DNA of 64,000 nucleotides from Setomelanomma holmii (GCA_010015745.1 ML978293.1:1-64000); one strand, 5' to 3'; counted from the stretch's first letter, positions 20,639 through 32,691 are shown. A program made the numbers and translations. The notes: a model not told the origin generated them from the letters alone.

Positions 20639-22279
20639 CTAAGCTCTCTTCTCTCGCTCGCGAATCAACTTTAACGCCTTCGGCTCGACCGCTGTAGCTC
20701 TGCCCCACTCATCGAGATGAAATACAAATTCGTCCAAACCATACACGCCGTATGTCGGGCGATCCAGCGCAACCCAGAAAGGACAAGCAGAGAAAGCTCC
20801 TACATCCTGTATCGATATGTCAGAGGACCTCCAAGAATGCTACTGCCGATCGTCGCTCTTGACATTGGTTGGATACATCTGGAAGCTCCCAGGGCCTCCG
20901 AACACATCTCTCCGTATATCAGTGCCATTACTGACCCAGCCCACCATACTTAAGCCAGGAATATCAGGTGCAGTCGTGAGCGTGACCGAAGAGTTGAGTC
21001 CATTGGATGCGCGATAGTTACCGGCGAATGACGCGTCTGCTTCCACGCGAGCAGCTTCCTCGAGAGCCGGGAAGAGTTGATCAACAATGATACCGGAGAT
21101 CTCGAATGGTACCCTTGCCATCCTACCGGCCATCAGGACCACGAATCCGATGTCGTAGTCCGGTACCAAGACGAAGTTGGCTCTATATCCGGCTACATTC
21201 CCGGACTTTGTGTAGAGGTCCACAGTTTGTTGCAACCATGCTCGTGTTGTGTTTGGGTCGAGGAGCGAAGAAGATAAGATTGCGCGGCCAATGGCGGCCA
21301 TGTCATTCGCACTGGAGAACGCCGCGCCCATTCCTATCCCAACGCCCTCGAGTGTCAGATTCCAGCCCACAGATGCTTCATCTCCGACAATGACACCACG
21401 CGATGTATCTTGCGGTGGGAATACTGTCGTTGCGTTCAAGTCCAAGGGATCGACCAGGCGATCACGCAGACTTTCGACATAGCTTTTCCCGGTGACAAAC
21501 TCCAACACGAGCCCGAGTGTTGCGCAGCCAGCATTACTGTAGCCTGGCGTTGTGTTTGAGAAATACACTTGTTGGCGCTTCACAATATGCTCCAGAAAGG
21601 TTTCTCGGGTGCATCCAGGTTGCCCATAGTTGCAAGGAGGTAATTCGTCGAAATCTAAGGGCGGAAATGCATCAGGAAATGCTGCACGAAGCCCGCCGCC
21701 TGAGATGTTGTCGACACCATATACTACGAGATTAGTATTGCATTCAAAGATACTGAAGCGACTTACCCTCCGACACAATTCCAGCGGTGTAGCCGGCGAG
21801 CGCACCAATCGTAATGTCATCCCAATGCCCATGTCCTGCTAGCTCTGGCAGGTACTTCGTCACTGGATCCCCAAGAATGCCGTCGCCCGCTTGAAGCAAT
21901 AATAAGCAAACTGTCAGCAGCTTCGTCGTGCTCGCGATGCGGTATATAGAGTCGCCGTCGACGTTTCTATTCCCCACGACATCCTTCCCGCGGCGATGAA
22001 AATCCGGAATTGGCTGTTGCTGCGAAGTTGAGAAGATTTGGATCGGATACGTGTCATTCGGGTTCACGGACCATGTTCACTACTTCCGCTCGACAGCGCA
22101 GCTTCAATCGCGGACTGAAGTCCTTTGAGACTTGTTTGATATGCTTTCTTGGTGGAGGGCGATTTTGGCGCTGGGAAGACGGGGCCGAGGAAGGGACGGA
22201 ATCCTGCGGCGGCGGTGATGGGAAGCCACGCTGCGATGACCAACACGCTGACTGAGCGCATCATGAAGGTCATTGCCAT
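20639..22279 (-). pseudogene. Serine beta-lactamase-fold protein (class C/PBP-like), broken copy 1
   Basis: The N-terminal frame from the ATG at 22279 has a signal peptide (MAMTF...ITAAAG) and runs to a TGA at 22064; the family continues in another frame straight after it, with no room for an intron, so one base appears lost. The second frame carries the catalytic SxxK (IASTTKLLT), an intron of 43 nt at 21724-21766 (GTAAGT, ACTAAT, TAG), then YSN and the beta-lactamase core. A TAG at 20840-20842 then interrupts the frame about 65 codons before its natural end; the same frame continues through GVYGLDEFVF to a stop at 20639. A 57-nt intron over the TAG (GTCAAG...CAG) is conceivable but would remove conserved residues. 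Fungal relatives are secreted or lactone hydrolases of unknown role. Confidence 0.8.
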
Positions 22280-23032
22280 GAAGCTCGCTGTAACAAGACC
22301 AAGATGAGCCTCCGTCTTTCGTTCTTATATTCACGTGCGCACCCCACCCCGCTGCTCACTCCGGTCCATCCTTCACATTCGTATTCTGATACGCTTCGCA
22401 CCAATTTTCACAGTCTCTGAACGTCTCTAGGAGCCATGTATCGGAGCCTAATTGTATGTCCTCCGCACCTTCCAGAAGCACGCTAGAAGCCAAGAGCGGG
22501 TAAGCGCTACCTTCACGGGGCGACATTGGCATGGGATGGAAAGCGCCGCTTAGAGCGTCTTGGCCATGGTAACTACCGGGTTGAGCAGGTCGACATCGCG
22601 TACAGAATGCTCCATGGAAACAATCGCTCTGTATCGCACCCGAGCGCAATTGTCCTCTTACCCATGATAACGACCTACAGCCCTCCTTCTCCGAAATCTC
22701 GATAGAGCAGCATATGTTTCGGAATCCATCCAGAGCACCCCATTCAATGTATATGTGGTCAGTACAACTGATTCTGCGCCACTACCTCTTGTCCTGCTGT
22801 CTCGCCGCGCCCATACACCTAAGCTGCATACAAGCACATCTTCAAGAGTCTCGAGCAACATCATGTCCTAACGTTTGGTCAGCAATTCTCTCCTGTCATT
22901 TCACTACCTCCTTTCGTTAAGATATGCTACTCGCGTCGCAACAATCGTCAAGTAATAAAAAGCTGTCATAATAACACAAGCTCTTCGATCCCACTCCCTC
23001 GCTACAGCACATCCGCGCTCGATTTACCGCGG
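22280..23032 (-). other. Region with decayed minus-strand frames
   Basis: Two minus-strand frames (22658-22864 and 22356-22649) read as plausible protein with composition unlike random sequence but lie in different phases with no clear splice sites between them. No domain recognised. They may be remnants of one gene, possibly the same as the frame at 23033-23512. Confidence 0.25.
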
Positions 23033-23512
23033 TCAAAAGCTGGAATTCATTAGGTCCAAAACGTCTCCCATAATTTGTATCACGGAGCTATAGCTCCAGA
23101 GCGCTGTGAGCATGATGTCATAGAGAATGTTGGTAACTGTCTGCGCGACGACGTCAAGCCCGCTCCAGCGGACGGCAGGGCGACAGATTGATGTTTTGAT
23201 AGTGATGAGGGCTATGTATGGGTGGCATTGGATCCATCTACCCTCTTTCAGCATATGAAGGCTCTTTGGGTAGGGGCGATGGTCGTAAGTCTCGTCCCAA
23301 ACGGCGGGTATGGAACGTGGTTCACGATAATTTGCGAAGTCGTAGACGCGGTTGACGGAATCGGAAATTCAACCTAGTGTGCCGCCTTCTTTCCATAAGA
23401 GAAAGCAACAATCCTCGTGATGTGTAAGGGTAAAGAGGGTGAGTAGTGTCGATGCTAGGACGAGGTCGAGGATGGCTCTGTGTAGATACAGGTTGCGCGA
23501 GAGTGGACTCAT
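23033..23512 (-). pseudogene. Decayed protein gene of unknown function
   Basis: From the ATG at 23512 one frame reads for 159 codons with a single TGA at 23369-23371. The N-terminal part has a hydrophobic segment (LDLVLASTLLTLFTL), and the C-terminal part reads KTSICRPAVRWSGLDVVAQTV and ends before 23033. No family recognised. No GT-AG pair removes the stop sensibly. A CGA-to-TGA change would explain it. Confidence 0.35.
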
Positions 23513-24000
23513 TGATTCCGCGATTTGGACTTAGGTAACTCGATAAGTGCTGTGCCTACATTTCAAATGTGAAGATGTAGGAAGTACGTTTGAGTAGCAT
23601 GATCCAGAATACCAGACGAGAGAGTGGAGCTAGTGGATACGGGAAAACCAGTCGACTGGAGAAATTTATTGATGTAGTATGTTCAGGAAACGTCCAGCAT
23701 GAGACATTTCACGCATGGGGTTTTATGGCGAGTCTTCAGCCTATTTCAGCAGGCTCACCATCGAAGTGACGTCTGCGGCAACCTGTGCAGCGACTTCCGT
23801 GAGCTGAACCTTCTCTGGCAAAGCTAGCGCCTCAACGTTGATCGCCATGTGCAGCTACCCTCGCCAATGAAGTTATCTGGGTACTCCCAATCGAACTCCG
23901 AAGTGTAGCGACGGCTCGTGAGAACGTCGTAGCTATTGCCCCAAGACACCTGAAACTCCGAAATAGCTTCACAAGGCTCAGCGACATGAGCCCACCAGTT
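23513..24000. other. Intergenic region
   Basis: No gene supported. A minus-strand frame at 23832-24038 overlaps the 3' end of the F-box-like gene and is probably accidental. Confidence 0.5.
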
Positions 24001-24822
24001 TCAAAACTCTTTCTTATGCTTCCCGAGCTCGATATCATTCTTCAGCATGAAATTGATCCTCGAGTACCAGCGGTCGACTTCAAGCTCAACTTGATGCACC
24101 AAGGCCTTGACCAAGTCGCGCCGCTTGGGGTTGGCCTCGTGCTGAATGCAAGCAAGGAAGTTGTTTAGCTGATTGACAGCTGGTTCGAGGGAGGCCGGCA
24201 TGATATTATCGTACTCGAATCGGAAACGTACTTGCGGCAAGAATGCAGTGTGGCGCAGAACCGGAGCAATGTTCATGTTGAGATCTTCAGGGTCTACAAC
24301 AGAGTGGTATAAGGGAATAACGAGGTTGCCCTGACACTTCACCATCACGTCGGGACTCGCCCACGGGTAGAAGGCTTCAATATAGCGCTTCTGGAGGTCC
24401 GGGAAATATGGTCGTATGGTTGTGAGGCGCTGGTAGAGTGGACGAAACTCATCGCGTAGCTGGCGGCAGACTTGAGTCAGGGAACGAAAGTCACCAGCGT
24501 AGTGCTGGCCCTCGTAGCGCAATAGCAGAACAAGGACTCGATCCTCAGTGCAGTAGGCGTAGATCTTGTTGCGTATCTCTGCAAAAGGATTAGCGACTGT
24601 GTCCGAAGGCGGAACAGGTCCAAGAGGTCATACCGCCAGGAATCGTGAGCAAGGTCCGCTTCGGCGGCGAGATTTGAAGGCCATCAGCCTCAGAGATCAG
24701 ATGTGTCATTTCTGAAACCATGGTGGGCGCAAGCGGTATTGCATCTGTACGCGTCAGTGACTCGAATTCATACACTTGGTACGGCAATCACACTCACCCA
24801 AGTGCAGGAAGCGCGCTCTCAT
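24001..24822 (-). CDS. F-box-like protein, copy 1
   Basis: Exons 24798-24822, 24634-24744 and 24001-24578 join across introns of 53 and 55 nt (GTGAGT...CAG, GTATGA...CAG) to give 237 residues. The join produces LLTIPGEIRNKIYAYC, the short F-box-like motif (LP.E(I/L)RN.IY) that opens a large family of small proteins in dothideomycetes, followed by LTQVCRQLRDEFRPLY, the second family mark. The rest is helical with no catalytic motif. By analogy it could link a target to an SCF ubiquitin ligase, but many members lack proof. A similar protein lies at 63198-63855. The first exon is short and its ATG is the least certain part. Confidence 0.72.
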
Positions 24823-25671
24823 CAAATGAAGGTTTTGGTATAGTTCGCGGAACAAAAGAGCAGAGGAAAGTTGTTTGATTCGATGAGGCAGCCTAGCGAC
24901 GCGAGGACCCACAACTGGATCCACATAGATGGTGGAAAAGTCAAGGCGAAGGAGACAAGTTCATGGACCGCCGCGTTTGAACATTTACATATGACGTGAT
25001 CAAGCTTAAATAAAGAATATGATGACCCATGTAGCTTGCGACGCTTCGGTCTTGGAACGTCACATTCATGCAACAAAGCATTCATGCAAGCAGTTATTGT
25101 ATTCGCGAGATATGGAGCGCCTGGTAGCACCAATGATGATAGCCCACTAATCACTATCAATAAAAAATAAGGTGCACAAGAGCTGATACCTGCAGATCGT
25201 GTTATAGCAGATCACTGAGCTAGTCTTAAACTACTCGTATCTTTCAAAAGCCTATCCGAATAGCACTATTCCCAGAATTCTCGCACCTCATGGCCACCGA
25301 GGTAACGCCAATAGTTGTAGTCAGTCTCATTCGTCAACGAACTCGAGCCCGTCCCCGTCTCCGTTCATTTCGTCTTCATTCCACGACGGAATCCAGCCAC
25401 AGCTCCCTTCGAGATCTCGAAAGCTAGAGCCACAGTGCCCACTCATGACTTGAGTATCTCAATTTCACAATTCCTGGCTTGCGCGCTACTCTATAGGCGC
25501 TCGAGAACACTGAACGTCTCCACCCTTGAGACCGACTCATAGCTGCGCAGAGAAATGGCAGGTACCCTCACTACTACCAAGAAAGACTCATTGTTCGTGA
25601 ATACAAGAAATGACCGAGCTTCGGTAGGGCATGCCAACAAGCATGAGCAAGGCTGGTCATGATGAGTGTAT
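24823..25671. other. Intergenic region
   Basis: About 850 bp between two minus-strand genes. An open minus frame at 24822-25160 continues upstream of the F-box-like gene but shows no domain. Nothing else supported. Confidence 0.45.
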
Positions 25672-26664
25672 CTATCCCTGCTGCCACAAACTAGTCGTAT
25701 GCCCCTCAAAACTCACCCCATCGATCGCTTTGATCTCCTCTTCACCCAGCCTCCAACCCAACGCCTCCATGTTTTGCCTCGCCTGCTCTGGCTTCCTAAC
25801 ACCCACCACCGGCGTGATTCCCTTACACATATTGTAGTTGAGGGCGACGGCACTAATCCCCATCCCTCTCTTCTCCGCAATCTCCTTTAACACGGCATTA
25901 ACCGGCTCCACATCCTTCATATCATAGCTACTAAACCGATACTCTTTCGGCGGCGGATTCGCCACTGTGTACTTACCATTCAAGCGACCCTGTGCAAGCG
26001 AGGAGTACGATTGAAGCACGATACCATGGTCTTTACAGGTCTGCAACAGGCCCGAGAGTTCTGGCAGGCGGCGCAGGACGCTGAACTCGACCTGATTAAT
26101 CGCCAGCGGAACACCATACTTGGCCAGTTCTTTCTCCATCTCAAGCATATCTTCCGTGCTGTAATTCACCACGCCAACGGTACGCATCATTCCACAGTCG
26201 ACACACTCGGCCATGCTTTTCGCGATGGTCGCGATGCTCTGGACGTGTATGGGTCCGTGGATGAGGTATATGTCGACGTACTCGAGTTGGAAGTTCTTTA
26301 GACTCGTTTCGAGTTTTCGGCGGGGAGCGGAGCCCGGGTGAAAGATGTCTTTCATTTGCGGGATGACGTAGTATTTGGTTTGCATGATGTATGAGTCGCG
26401 CGGCATGTTGGCAACGAGCTTGCCGCAGATGACTTCACTCTCGCCCGTGCCGTAGACTTGAGCGGTGTCAATGAAATTGATGCTGGCGTTGACGCATTGT
26501 TTCCAGGCTGCTTCGATGGCGGGCAATTCTTCGGGCGAGTAGTGCCATGTTGCTTTGTCACCCCAGGACCAAGCGCCGATGGCGACGGGTGGTGCGTGGA
26601 CGTCGCCATTCTTGCCTCTGTAGACGACGCTGGGTTTGCCTCGAGGGAGCCAGCCCTGAGGCAT
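25672..26664 (-). CDS. Aldo-keto reductase (Kv-beta/AKR-like)
   Basis: This intronless 330-residue protein starts at the ATG at 26664. The tetrad is D66, Y71, K97 and H136 (FIDTAQVYG, QTKYY, LIHGPIH). GVVNYS, NQVEFSVLRR and the C-terminal TPVVGVRKPEQARQN (NADPH phosphate binding) follow in order. It is closer to the pyridoxal-reductase/auxin-induced type than to the xylose-reductase type at 9402-10517, so the two are not recent duplicates. Expected to be a cytosolic NADPH-dependent reductase. Substrate unknown. Confidence 0.92.
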   Translation of the reverse strand: MPQGWLPRGKPSVVYRGKNGDVHAPPVAIGAWSWGDKATWHYSPEELPAIEAAWKQCVNASINFIDTAQVYGTGESEVICGKLVANMPRDSYIMQTKYYVIPQMKDIFHPGSAPRRKLETSLKNFQLEYVDIYLIHGPIHVQSIATIAKSMAECVDCGMMRTVGVVNYSTEDMLEMEKELAKYGVPLAINQVEFSVLRRLPELSGLLQTCKDHGIVLQSYSSLAQGRLNGKYTVANPPPKEYRFSSYDMKDVEPVNAVLKEIAEKRGMGISAVALNYNMCKGITPVVGVRKPEQARQNMEALGWRLGEEEIKAIDGVSFEGHTTSLWQQG

Positions 26665-27445
26665 CAGAGTCGCGAGACCATCGAAGGAAGGATTGGTGTC
26701 GCGGACTGGGTTGGGCTTGGTTTGTTTGCCAGTGTGGATGCCACTTTACGGCGGACATCCCAGTGGAGAGACCGGCTTGAAGAACGTGTTGCATCTTGTA
26801 TAGAATTTTTAGATGTTGAGACACGAGCGAATTGAAATCGTTTATTTCGCTTGCGTGGAAGAGCTCTGAAAGCCTATATGCAATTTCATCGTTCCGCTGG
26901 CAGCCGTTCTCCCAAGAAGGCTTTTGACGGTGATGGAGCAATGAGTCGTACACGGCGCCAGTAGCCTATGCACATCCGTCGTTCCTGCATGCGTTGATGC
27001 GACACATCCCGGATCGTTTCAAGGGTGGTCACATCGAAGAGGCAAAACGATTTTGTCGTGATGTCACTGGCAGTGAAGTTCGGATAACAATCGCGAGAAA
27101 GCCGGAGCTCGTCTCCCTATGCTTAATATTCGATGATCAAGGAAACCTCGTGCGGCAGAATTATTCGATACACTTCTCCTGGCTGAGTGATAGCGCTTGG
27201 TAAAAATAGACTATTCATGGTGGGTCGTTCCGTTCCGCAGAGCGAAAGTGTGTCCGTTGGCTATTGTCGGGGCGGCGAATGCGCAGAAGTGAGTGATCAT
27301 ACGCCCAAGGTAGTCACTCGCTTCCTTCAGGGCTCAGGTTCCCTGCGACAGCCGTCTTCCGAATCGTTGCAATCCAGTGTCGGTCAGTGCCTTGGTTGCG
27401 ACACGCGAATGTACCCTCTTGTGGCTCAAAAGTCGTGGAGGCACT
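26665..27445. other. Intergenic region
   Basis: Upstream flank of the aldo-keto reductase gene. Only short overlapping frames; no recognisable feature. Confidence 0.45.
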
Positions 27446-27970
27446 CTACGTCCAAGCGCGCATACCCGGCATTTGATCTGTAATATCGACTGGGGCTTCA
27501 TCGTCCTTCCTTTCATGAGTCCCTCCGACTTCTTCCAGTCCCTTTCTCATCTCTTCATGCTTTCGTAATAGCGCATCCTGAGTTGCACGAAAGTTTGCAA
27601 CCTCGATATCCAGACCAACGCCCGTGTGTTCAGCTTGTCGGCGCTGCTGTTCTTCTACCTGCGGAACAGGCTCACTCTCCACTAGTACATCAATCGGTGA
27701 CATTGGACGCTGTGGTGCATTCATCGTGAATCCCTCTCCAGCTGGTCGATTCGTTGGACATGGTCCAGCCAACGGATGTACGCATCGATACCGAAACACT
27801 GCCCCACCAGTGTTGGGTCGGTCGCTTTTGCTCGCACGGGGTTTCTTCAACAAGCCGCATAGATGCCGCTTAAAGCGCAGACTAATGGAAACCTTAGTAT
27901 CCCTTCGTCGATACGAGAACTCGTGAAGTGGTCGCAAGGTGTGGCAGGTGTAGCAGCGTGCCGTCGACAT
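27446..27970 (-). CDS. Hypothetical protein with an N-terminal Cys pair
   Basis: An ATG-initiated frame of 174 residues. It opens CYTCHTLRPLHEFSYRRRD, a CxxC followed by a basic segment resembling the zinc-binding start of some small fungal F-box-type proteins. It has a second CxHxxxGxC stretch near residue 65 and ends in a charged, probably helical part rich in E, R and Q. No intron is needed. No family assigned, and neighbours give no hint. The frame could be accidental; codon-use statistics or transcripts would decide. Confidence 0.4.
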   Translation of the reverse strand: MSTARCYTCHTLRPLHEFSYRRRDTKVSISLRFKRHLCGLLKKPRASKSDRPNTGGAVFRYRCVHPLAGPCPTNRPAGEGFTMNAPQRPMSPIDVLVESEPVPQVEEQQRRQAEHTGVGLDIEVANFRATQDALLRKHEEMRKGLEEVGGTHERKDDEAPVDITDQMPGMRAWT

Positions 27971-28502
27971 AATGGCAGCGCGCAGAGTGCGCTCCGCGCA
28001 GTGCCGTCGAGGTCTGGCGTTCGCGACGCACGAGGGCCGCGCGAGACCTCATACTTCATGTCGGTTTGTGAGATTACGCCTAGACTTCTGTACGAGGGTG
28101 TTGTGTGGCTTCGTAGAGTGGCAATCTATTTGCTCGTATATGTGTTGCACTACCGTGGTGGTGATTGGTGCGTTGTGAGAATACGTTAAGCACAACACCA
28201 AGTCCGAACGTGGGGTAATAGTGCCCGCAACATTAGTGTTGAGATAAGCTCGGTCGTTAAGAACAAGCAGTATGACGATGGGATGCGACAGAACAATGCG
28301 TGGGATTGTACGGTCTTTGTGGTTGACGTTGTAACATAAGGCTTGGTGGTATCTCCAAGTGTTGAAATCGATGCCGAGGAACTCCAGGTCATGTGCGAGA
28401 GACCAAGAATCATGGTCCGCGCAGTACCTGGGCCAGCTACTTGCACGACCTTGCAGCTCAGATGATGCTTTTGTCCGCACAAGTAAATGCACCATTAACC
28501 TG
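27971..28502. other. Intergenic region
   Basis: About 530 bp between the hypothetical gene and the 3' end of the amino-acid transporter gene. No feature supported. Confidence 0.45.
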
Positions 28503-30085
28503 CTACTCCGGATCCGTGAACACCGCAAGCAACGCATCGACGCTCGCACACATGCCGGGGACCATCATAAAGAGCACCAAGATCATGATGAAGACATTGA
28601 AAGCCGCCGTCGCCTTCTTCCGCCATGTCGATCGCCACTTGCCATGCCAATTGAGATGGAACCAAAACAGCACTGTGACGCCCCATGTGAACCACGAGAG
28701 CAGCAACGACGACGAGGTGTTGAGCAGAGAATTGAAGACCGGAATAGCGTTTGCCAAGATCCACACCACGACCCAGAACAAAGTTACCGCGAAAATCCAC
28801 ACTGCCCATTCGGTTTTCTTGCTCGTTTGAGGCACGGCGAGGGAGGAACGACGACCGCGTGAAGGATCGGAAGCGTTTGAAGCGCGACGCGCGGAATCGT
28901 TGCCTTTGAGGAGGTTGATGTGGCGCATGAAGAAGACGTGCAAGTAGCGTGCGGATGTCATGCCGAAGATGAGGCCGGTTCCGAGAAAGGCCCACCAAAG
29001 CTACGGGCACATGAGACTTTGGCCATGGTAATTTGCAGCGACCCGATCGCTGGTGAGGCGACTTGTTCTCCTGAGAGCGCGTAGACGGTAAAAGCGACGA
29101 TAACGTAGACGGAAGTTGTGATGCATTTCTCAATCGTGACTGCGCGAGGGAAGTCTCTTGATGGGTTTTCCATTTCGGCTAGGACGGTAGGAAAGGCTTG
29201 ATTGCCAGTGTATGCGAACGCGATGTTGAGGAATGCAGAAATGGCTTGGGTGAGATTAGGCGATCCGATAGGCTTGAGATTTAGGGGTAGCTCTGGATTC
29301 CGTGAACCTTGTATACCGAGAGTGATCATGACGATTAGGACCGTTGCGATGATGGACGCAGTGCACGGCCATGATGCCCAGGTGACGAAGCGCATGCTTT
29401 GGGGTACGCACATAGCCCACATCGCAATGGCGGCGACCATGGTGAACACGACAGTGCAGGTGGCGTGGTCGCTGACTGTGTTGAGGCCGATGGTCGATGT
29501 GACAACGGCAGAAGCGCTTATGAGTGCCATGTTGATTAAGAAACCGACGGCGAAGATACCCTCTATCCATGGCCCACCAAGAACTCGGCCATAGTCAACA
29601 ATGTTAAGCATGTAAGGGTACTTCCGCCAGTGCTGAACGAGGTTATATGCTGTGTAAAGATTGAGCATACCCAAGACTATGATGCAAAGGATGCCAGGAA
29701 AGAAGCCTAGAACATTCAGAGCGGATGGAAGCGAGAGCATCCCGATTCCCACTTCATTTGTGATGAATATGATGACGGCTTGTGTCGTACTCAGCTTCTT
29801 CCGCACGGAAGTTTCAACGTTAGTGGGCCGTTTGCTCGCATTCTGGATATCAGATATATCGCCCACTTGGGTCTCGTTGTCGTATGGCGAGTCATACTTA
29901 TCGCTGTTGACATGAGCGTTGCGCAGTGGATCCTCCGGGTCGTGTATTACATCTGCTGCGAATGGGAGCATGGGGCGGTTGGCGGAGAGCGGTGGGTCAG
30001 GTGGATCTAGGGGCTTTGTCGCGCTGGAACTCGGATCGTCGCATGAGTCGTTGTCTTGGAGGTCATTCACACCATGACCGTCCAT
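28503..30085 (-). CDS. Amino-acid transporter, AAAP family (Mtr-like), frame broken
   Basis: The first frame (30085 down to about 29010) gives a long hydrophilic N-terminus and then membrane helices with the family marks EVGIGMLSLPSALNVLG, AYNLVQHW and AFAYTGNQAFPTVLAEM. The second frame (about 29008 to 28503) continues with a helix LGTGLIFGMTSARYL and further helices to the C-terminus. The two frames differ in phase. A 17-nt gap (GTCTCA...TAG) would join them but is too short for an intron. A 62-nt intron from GTCGCC to the same TAG keeps the phase but has a poor donor and removes conserved residues. A small deletion is the simplest reading. Neurospora Mtr imports neutral and aromatic amino acids at the plasma membrane. 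Confidence 0.8.
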
Positions 30086-31759
30086 AATGAAGCACCTGAG
30101 ACCTGCCGAAGTGCGTTTGAGAAGTGGAGATGGATAGGAGTTGAGATTCTTGGCGAAGGTGTTGAGACTATCTTGGTGGACTCAAAGCTAGAAGTTGCAT
30201 ATAATTTGAAGGTAAAGGACAGCAACTCACCATGGCCCCGAGTCATAGGAGAACAAATGTACGAAACTTTGAGCCATTACGCACGACTTGCGCTTGTTCC
30301 AGAGCCAAGCATGGTAGCTCATGAGAGTGGTGTGAAATTTTCATCGAGACATAGTTGGTTAGGTCCGTCCGAGAAGCCAAGATCCAACAGCGGAGCGGAC
30401 TCTTGACCTAGGCTTGGTTCGTGAAAACGTATCGTACTGCAGAAGTATGACTGACGACGATCGCGTGCGGGTGTAGCCGCACTGCAGGGAGCCGCCTCTT
30501 GACCTCCGTGCGCCTAGCAAGACGTTCAATCACCTTTTACCGCAGACCACATCTAACAGATATACTACCGCCACGACACTGCACATGCTGTGTGAGATCC
30601 TTGGGTCAATGGCTTTCAATATCAGATCTCTCAACGTGTGCCGCTACACCATGTGTGAGCATCGGGACAGCAAACGCGCCGCTTCCTGGATCTGTCGCGA
30701 TGTATCTCGACAGTCGGGTCCGATAGGTCTCCTCTATGCATTCGGTGAGTATATGTCCGATAATTATCCTCTATCCGTTTGGTGAGTTGATGGCAAGAAT
30801 TCGCGGAGGTAGCCAGGTAGTCAGGTGTAAGCAAAGCTGAAATCTATAAATGCTAGTGCTCAGAAATTCGCAGCCTTCGCCATGCTTGCGCTTCGAGCTG
30901 CGATGGTGCTCTGAATAGGCAAGACAATGCCCGTAGAAAGTTGCGCTGATTCCCTCTCTTGCTCTATGAATGGTCTGCAGTCACGTTTTTGACACAAGTG
31001 CCTGGTATTTCTGAAAGCCATGGAGACCATGAACAGTACCTGCGCCACTGTTGGGGCGCCCGTCTGTGATAATGGCAGCAAACGAAGTTGTGCAAAGACG
31101 GACGGGCCCGGAAAGTCGCATGTAGGACAGCAGCCCCTTTGGTGGACACTGATTTAGGCGCGAAGGAGGGATGATGACGCGGCGATATGCTTCGGGGAGA
31201 TTGAGCGTCGCTCCTGCCCGCTGTTGCCCTCGAGGAAGGCGAACACACAACGGAGCCCTCGCGATTTAACACAGTGTGTGGCGCAAAGGCATATCTGGGG
31301 TAGCATTGCTACAAGCGGTGAATACAACGCGGACCTGCGCCCGTAGAGTGTGGCTAGTGTACGTGGCGTCTTGTCGCGAAGAAGCCGTTGCAACCGATAA
31401 AGGGCCGCTAGCCGACTCGGCTGACGCAATGCGACACCAACTTCGAGCCTCACAAGCTCAAGGGCACGCGCGCAATCCCAGCACCATAAACTTGGCATAA
31501 GGGAGACGCGCACCTCTAGCCTTCCCCGGCATGGATGAAACACAACCTGGATGTTGATCATCTTCGGACAAACAACACTTCTACATTTCTCCTGGATACC
31601 CATTTTGTTCAATCTCGACATTTGCACTAGCGAGCGCTCTGCTGCCATTTCTGTTCCTGTGCAATAAGCCGCTCGTGTGAGCACTGCTTGTCAGCGTGCT
31701 TCGTTCTTTCCCTTCCTAGACGTTCCTTCCTCGGTCATTTCCAGTTCTTCATATTTAGC
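30086..31759. other. Long divergent intergenic region
   Basis: About 1.67 kb between the divergent amino-acid transporter and cutinase-family genes. A 176-codon minus-strand frame (31154-31684) and shorter plus frames overlap in several phases; none begins with a convincing ATG context or shows a domain. Nothing else seen. Confidence 0.45.
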
Positions 31760-32691
31760 ATGATACCCCGGATAGCGCTCGTTGCGCTTCTCCACGCTGC
31801 CACTGCCGCCGCCGTGTGCACCAAGCTCGAAGACTGCCCGCAGTTCGAGAAACTCAAGACTAACGAATGCCAGCCGTTTCACCATTTCCTCGCGCGAGGG
31901 TCGACTTCACCATACCCTGGCCACCTCATCGAGACAGTCGGCAAAGTCTGCGACCAGCTGAACAACAGCACACACCCAAGTGCATGCGGTTATGAGGACG
32001 TCGAGTACTGGGCTATGAATGGCGGCGAGCGGTGGTGCATATCGGCGCACGAGGGCGCCGTGAACGGAGCAGAACAAATGCGCAACTACACGCAGCGGTG
32101 TCCCGACAGTCATCTTATCGTCATGGGCTTCAGCCAGGGCGGCAGCGTGCAGCTCGATGTGCTGGGCGGAGGCGGCGGTGAGCTTTGGGGATGCATGCAA
32201 GAAGACAATCCGGCCATGAACATCAGCACGGCGCCGGGCAACAAGAGTAGGTAAAACCGCTATACTAGCGGAATATACACTAACACATCATAGTTGCGGC
32301 AGCTGTCACCTTCGGAGCGACCCGTCGCAGCGCGAACCAATCCTTTACATACGGTGGTGGCCAAATCTCAGATGGCGGCGCACCTCGAACCGCGCAACAG
32401 AACGCCGGCCTTCAGCCGTACGCCGATGCGGGCAAGCTGCGCGAATACTGCCAGCCCCACGACCCTATTTGCGCGCCTTATACCGATCCCACTGATATGT
32501 CCTACCATCTCGACTACTTTGACAAATGGGGCACCGAGGTCGCGAATTGGGTCGTAAGCAGGGCACGGAACGCATCTGGTATCACCAATGGCAGCGGCAA
32601 GACATCAGGCGCCTCCGATGCACTAAGAAAGGGCATATCGCATCCAATCGCGAATGTCTTCTTGCTACTCTTCGTGCTATTTGGTCTATAG
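31760..32691 (+). CDS. Secreted cutinase/acetylxylan-esterase family hydrolase
   Basis: Exons 31760-32246 and 32294-32691 join across a 47-nt intron (GTAGGT...TAG) to give 294 residues. A signal peptide (MIPRIALVALLHAATAAAV) is followed by the alpha/beta-hydrolase core: HFLARGSTSPYPG, the nucleophile elbow GFSQG with S125, and the acid/base part in CQPHDPICAPYT and SYHLDYF, the usual Asp and His. Paired cysteines fit a secreted enzyme. A hydrophobic last 16 residues after a Ser/Gly-rich stretch suggest a GPI anchor at the cell surface. Likely cuts cutin, lipid or acetyl esters of plant or wall polymers; the substrate is open. Confidence 0.92.

Noticed and set aside
31154..31684. 176-codon minus-strand frame before the cutinase-family gene
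   Set aside because: No domain; composition resembles antisense noise and other frames overlap it.
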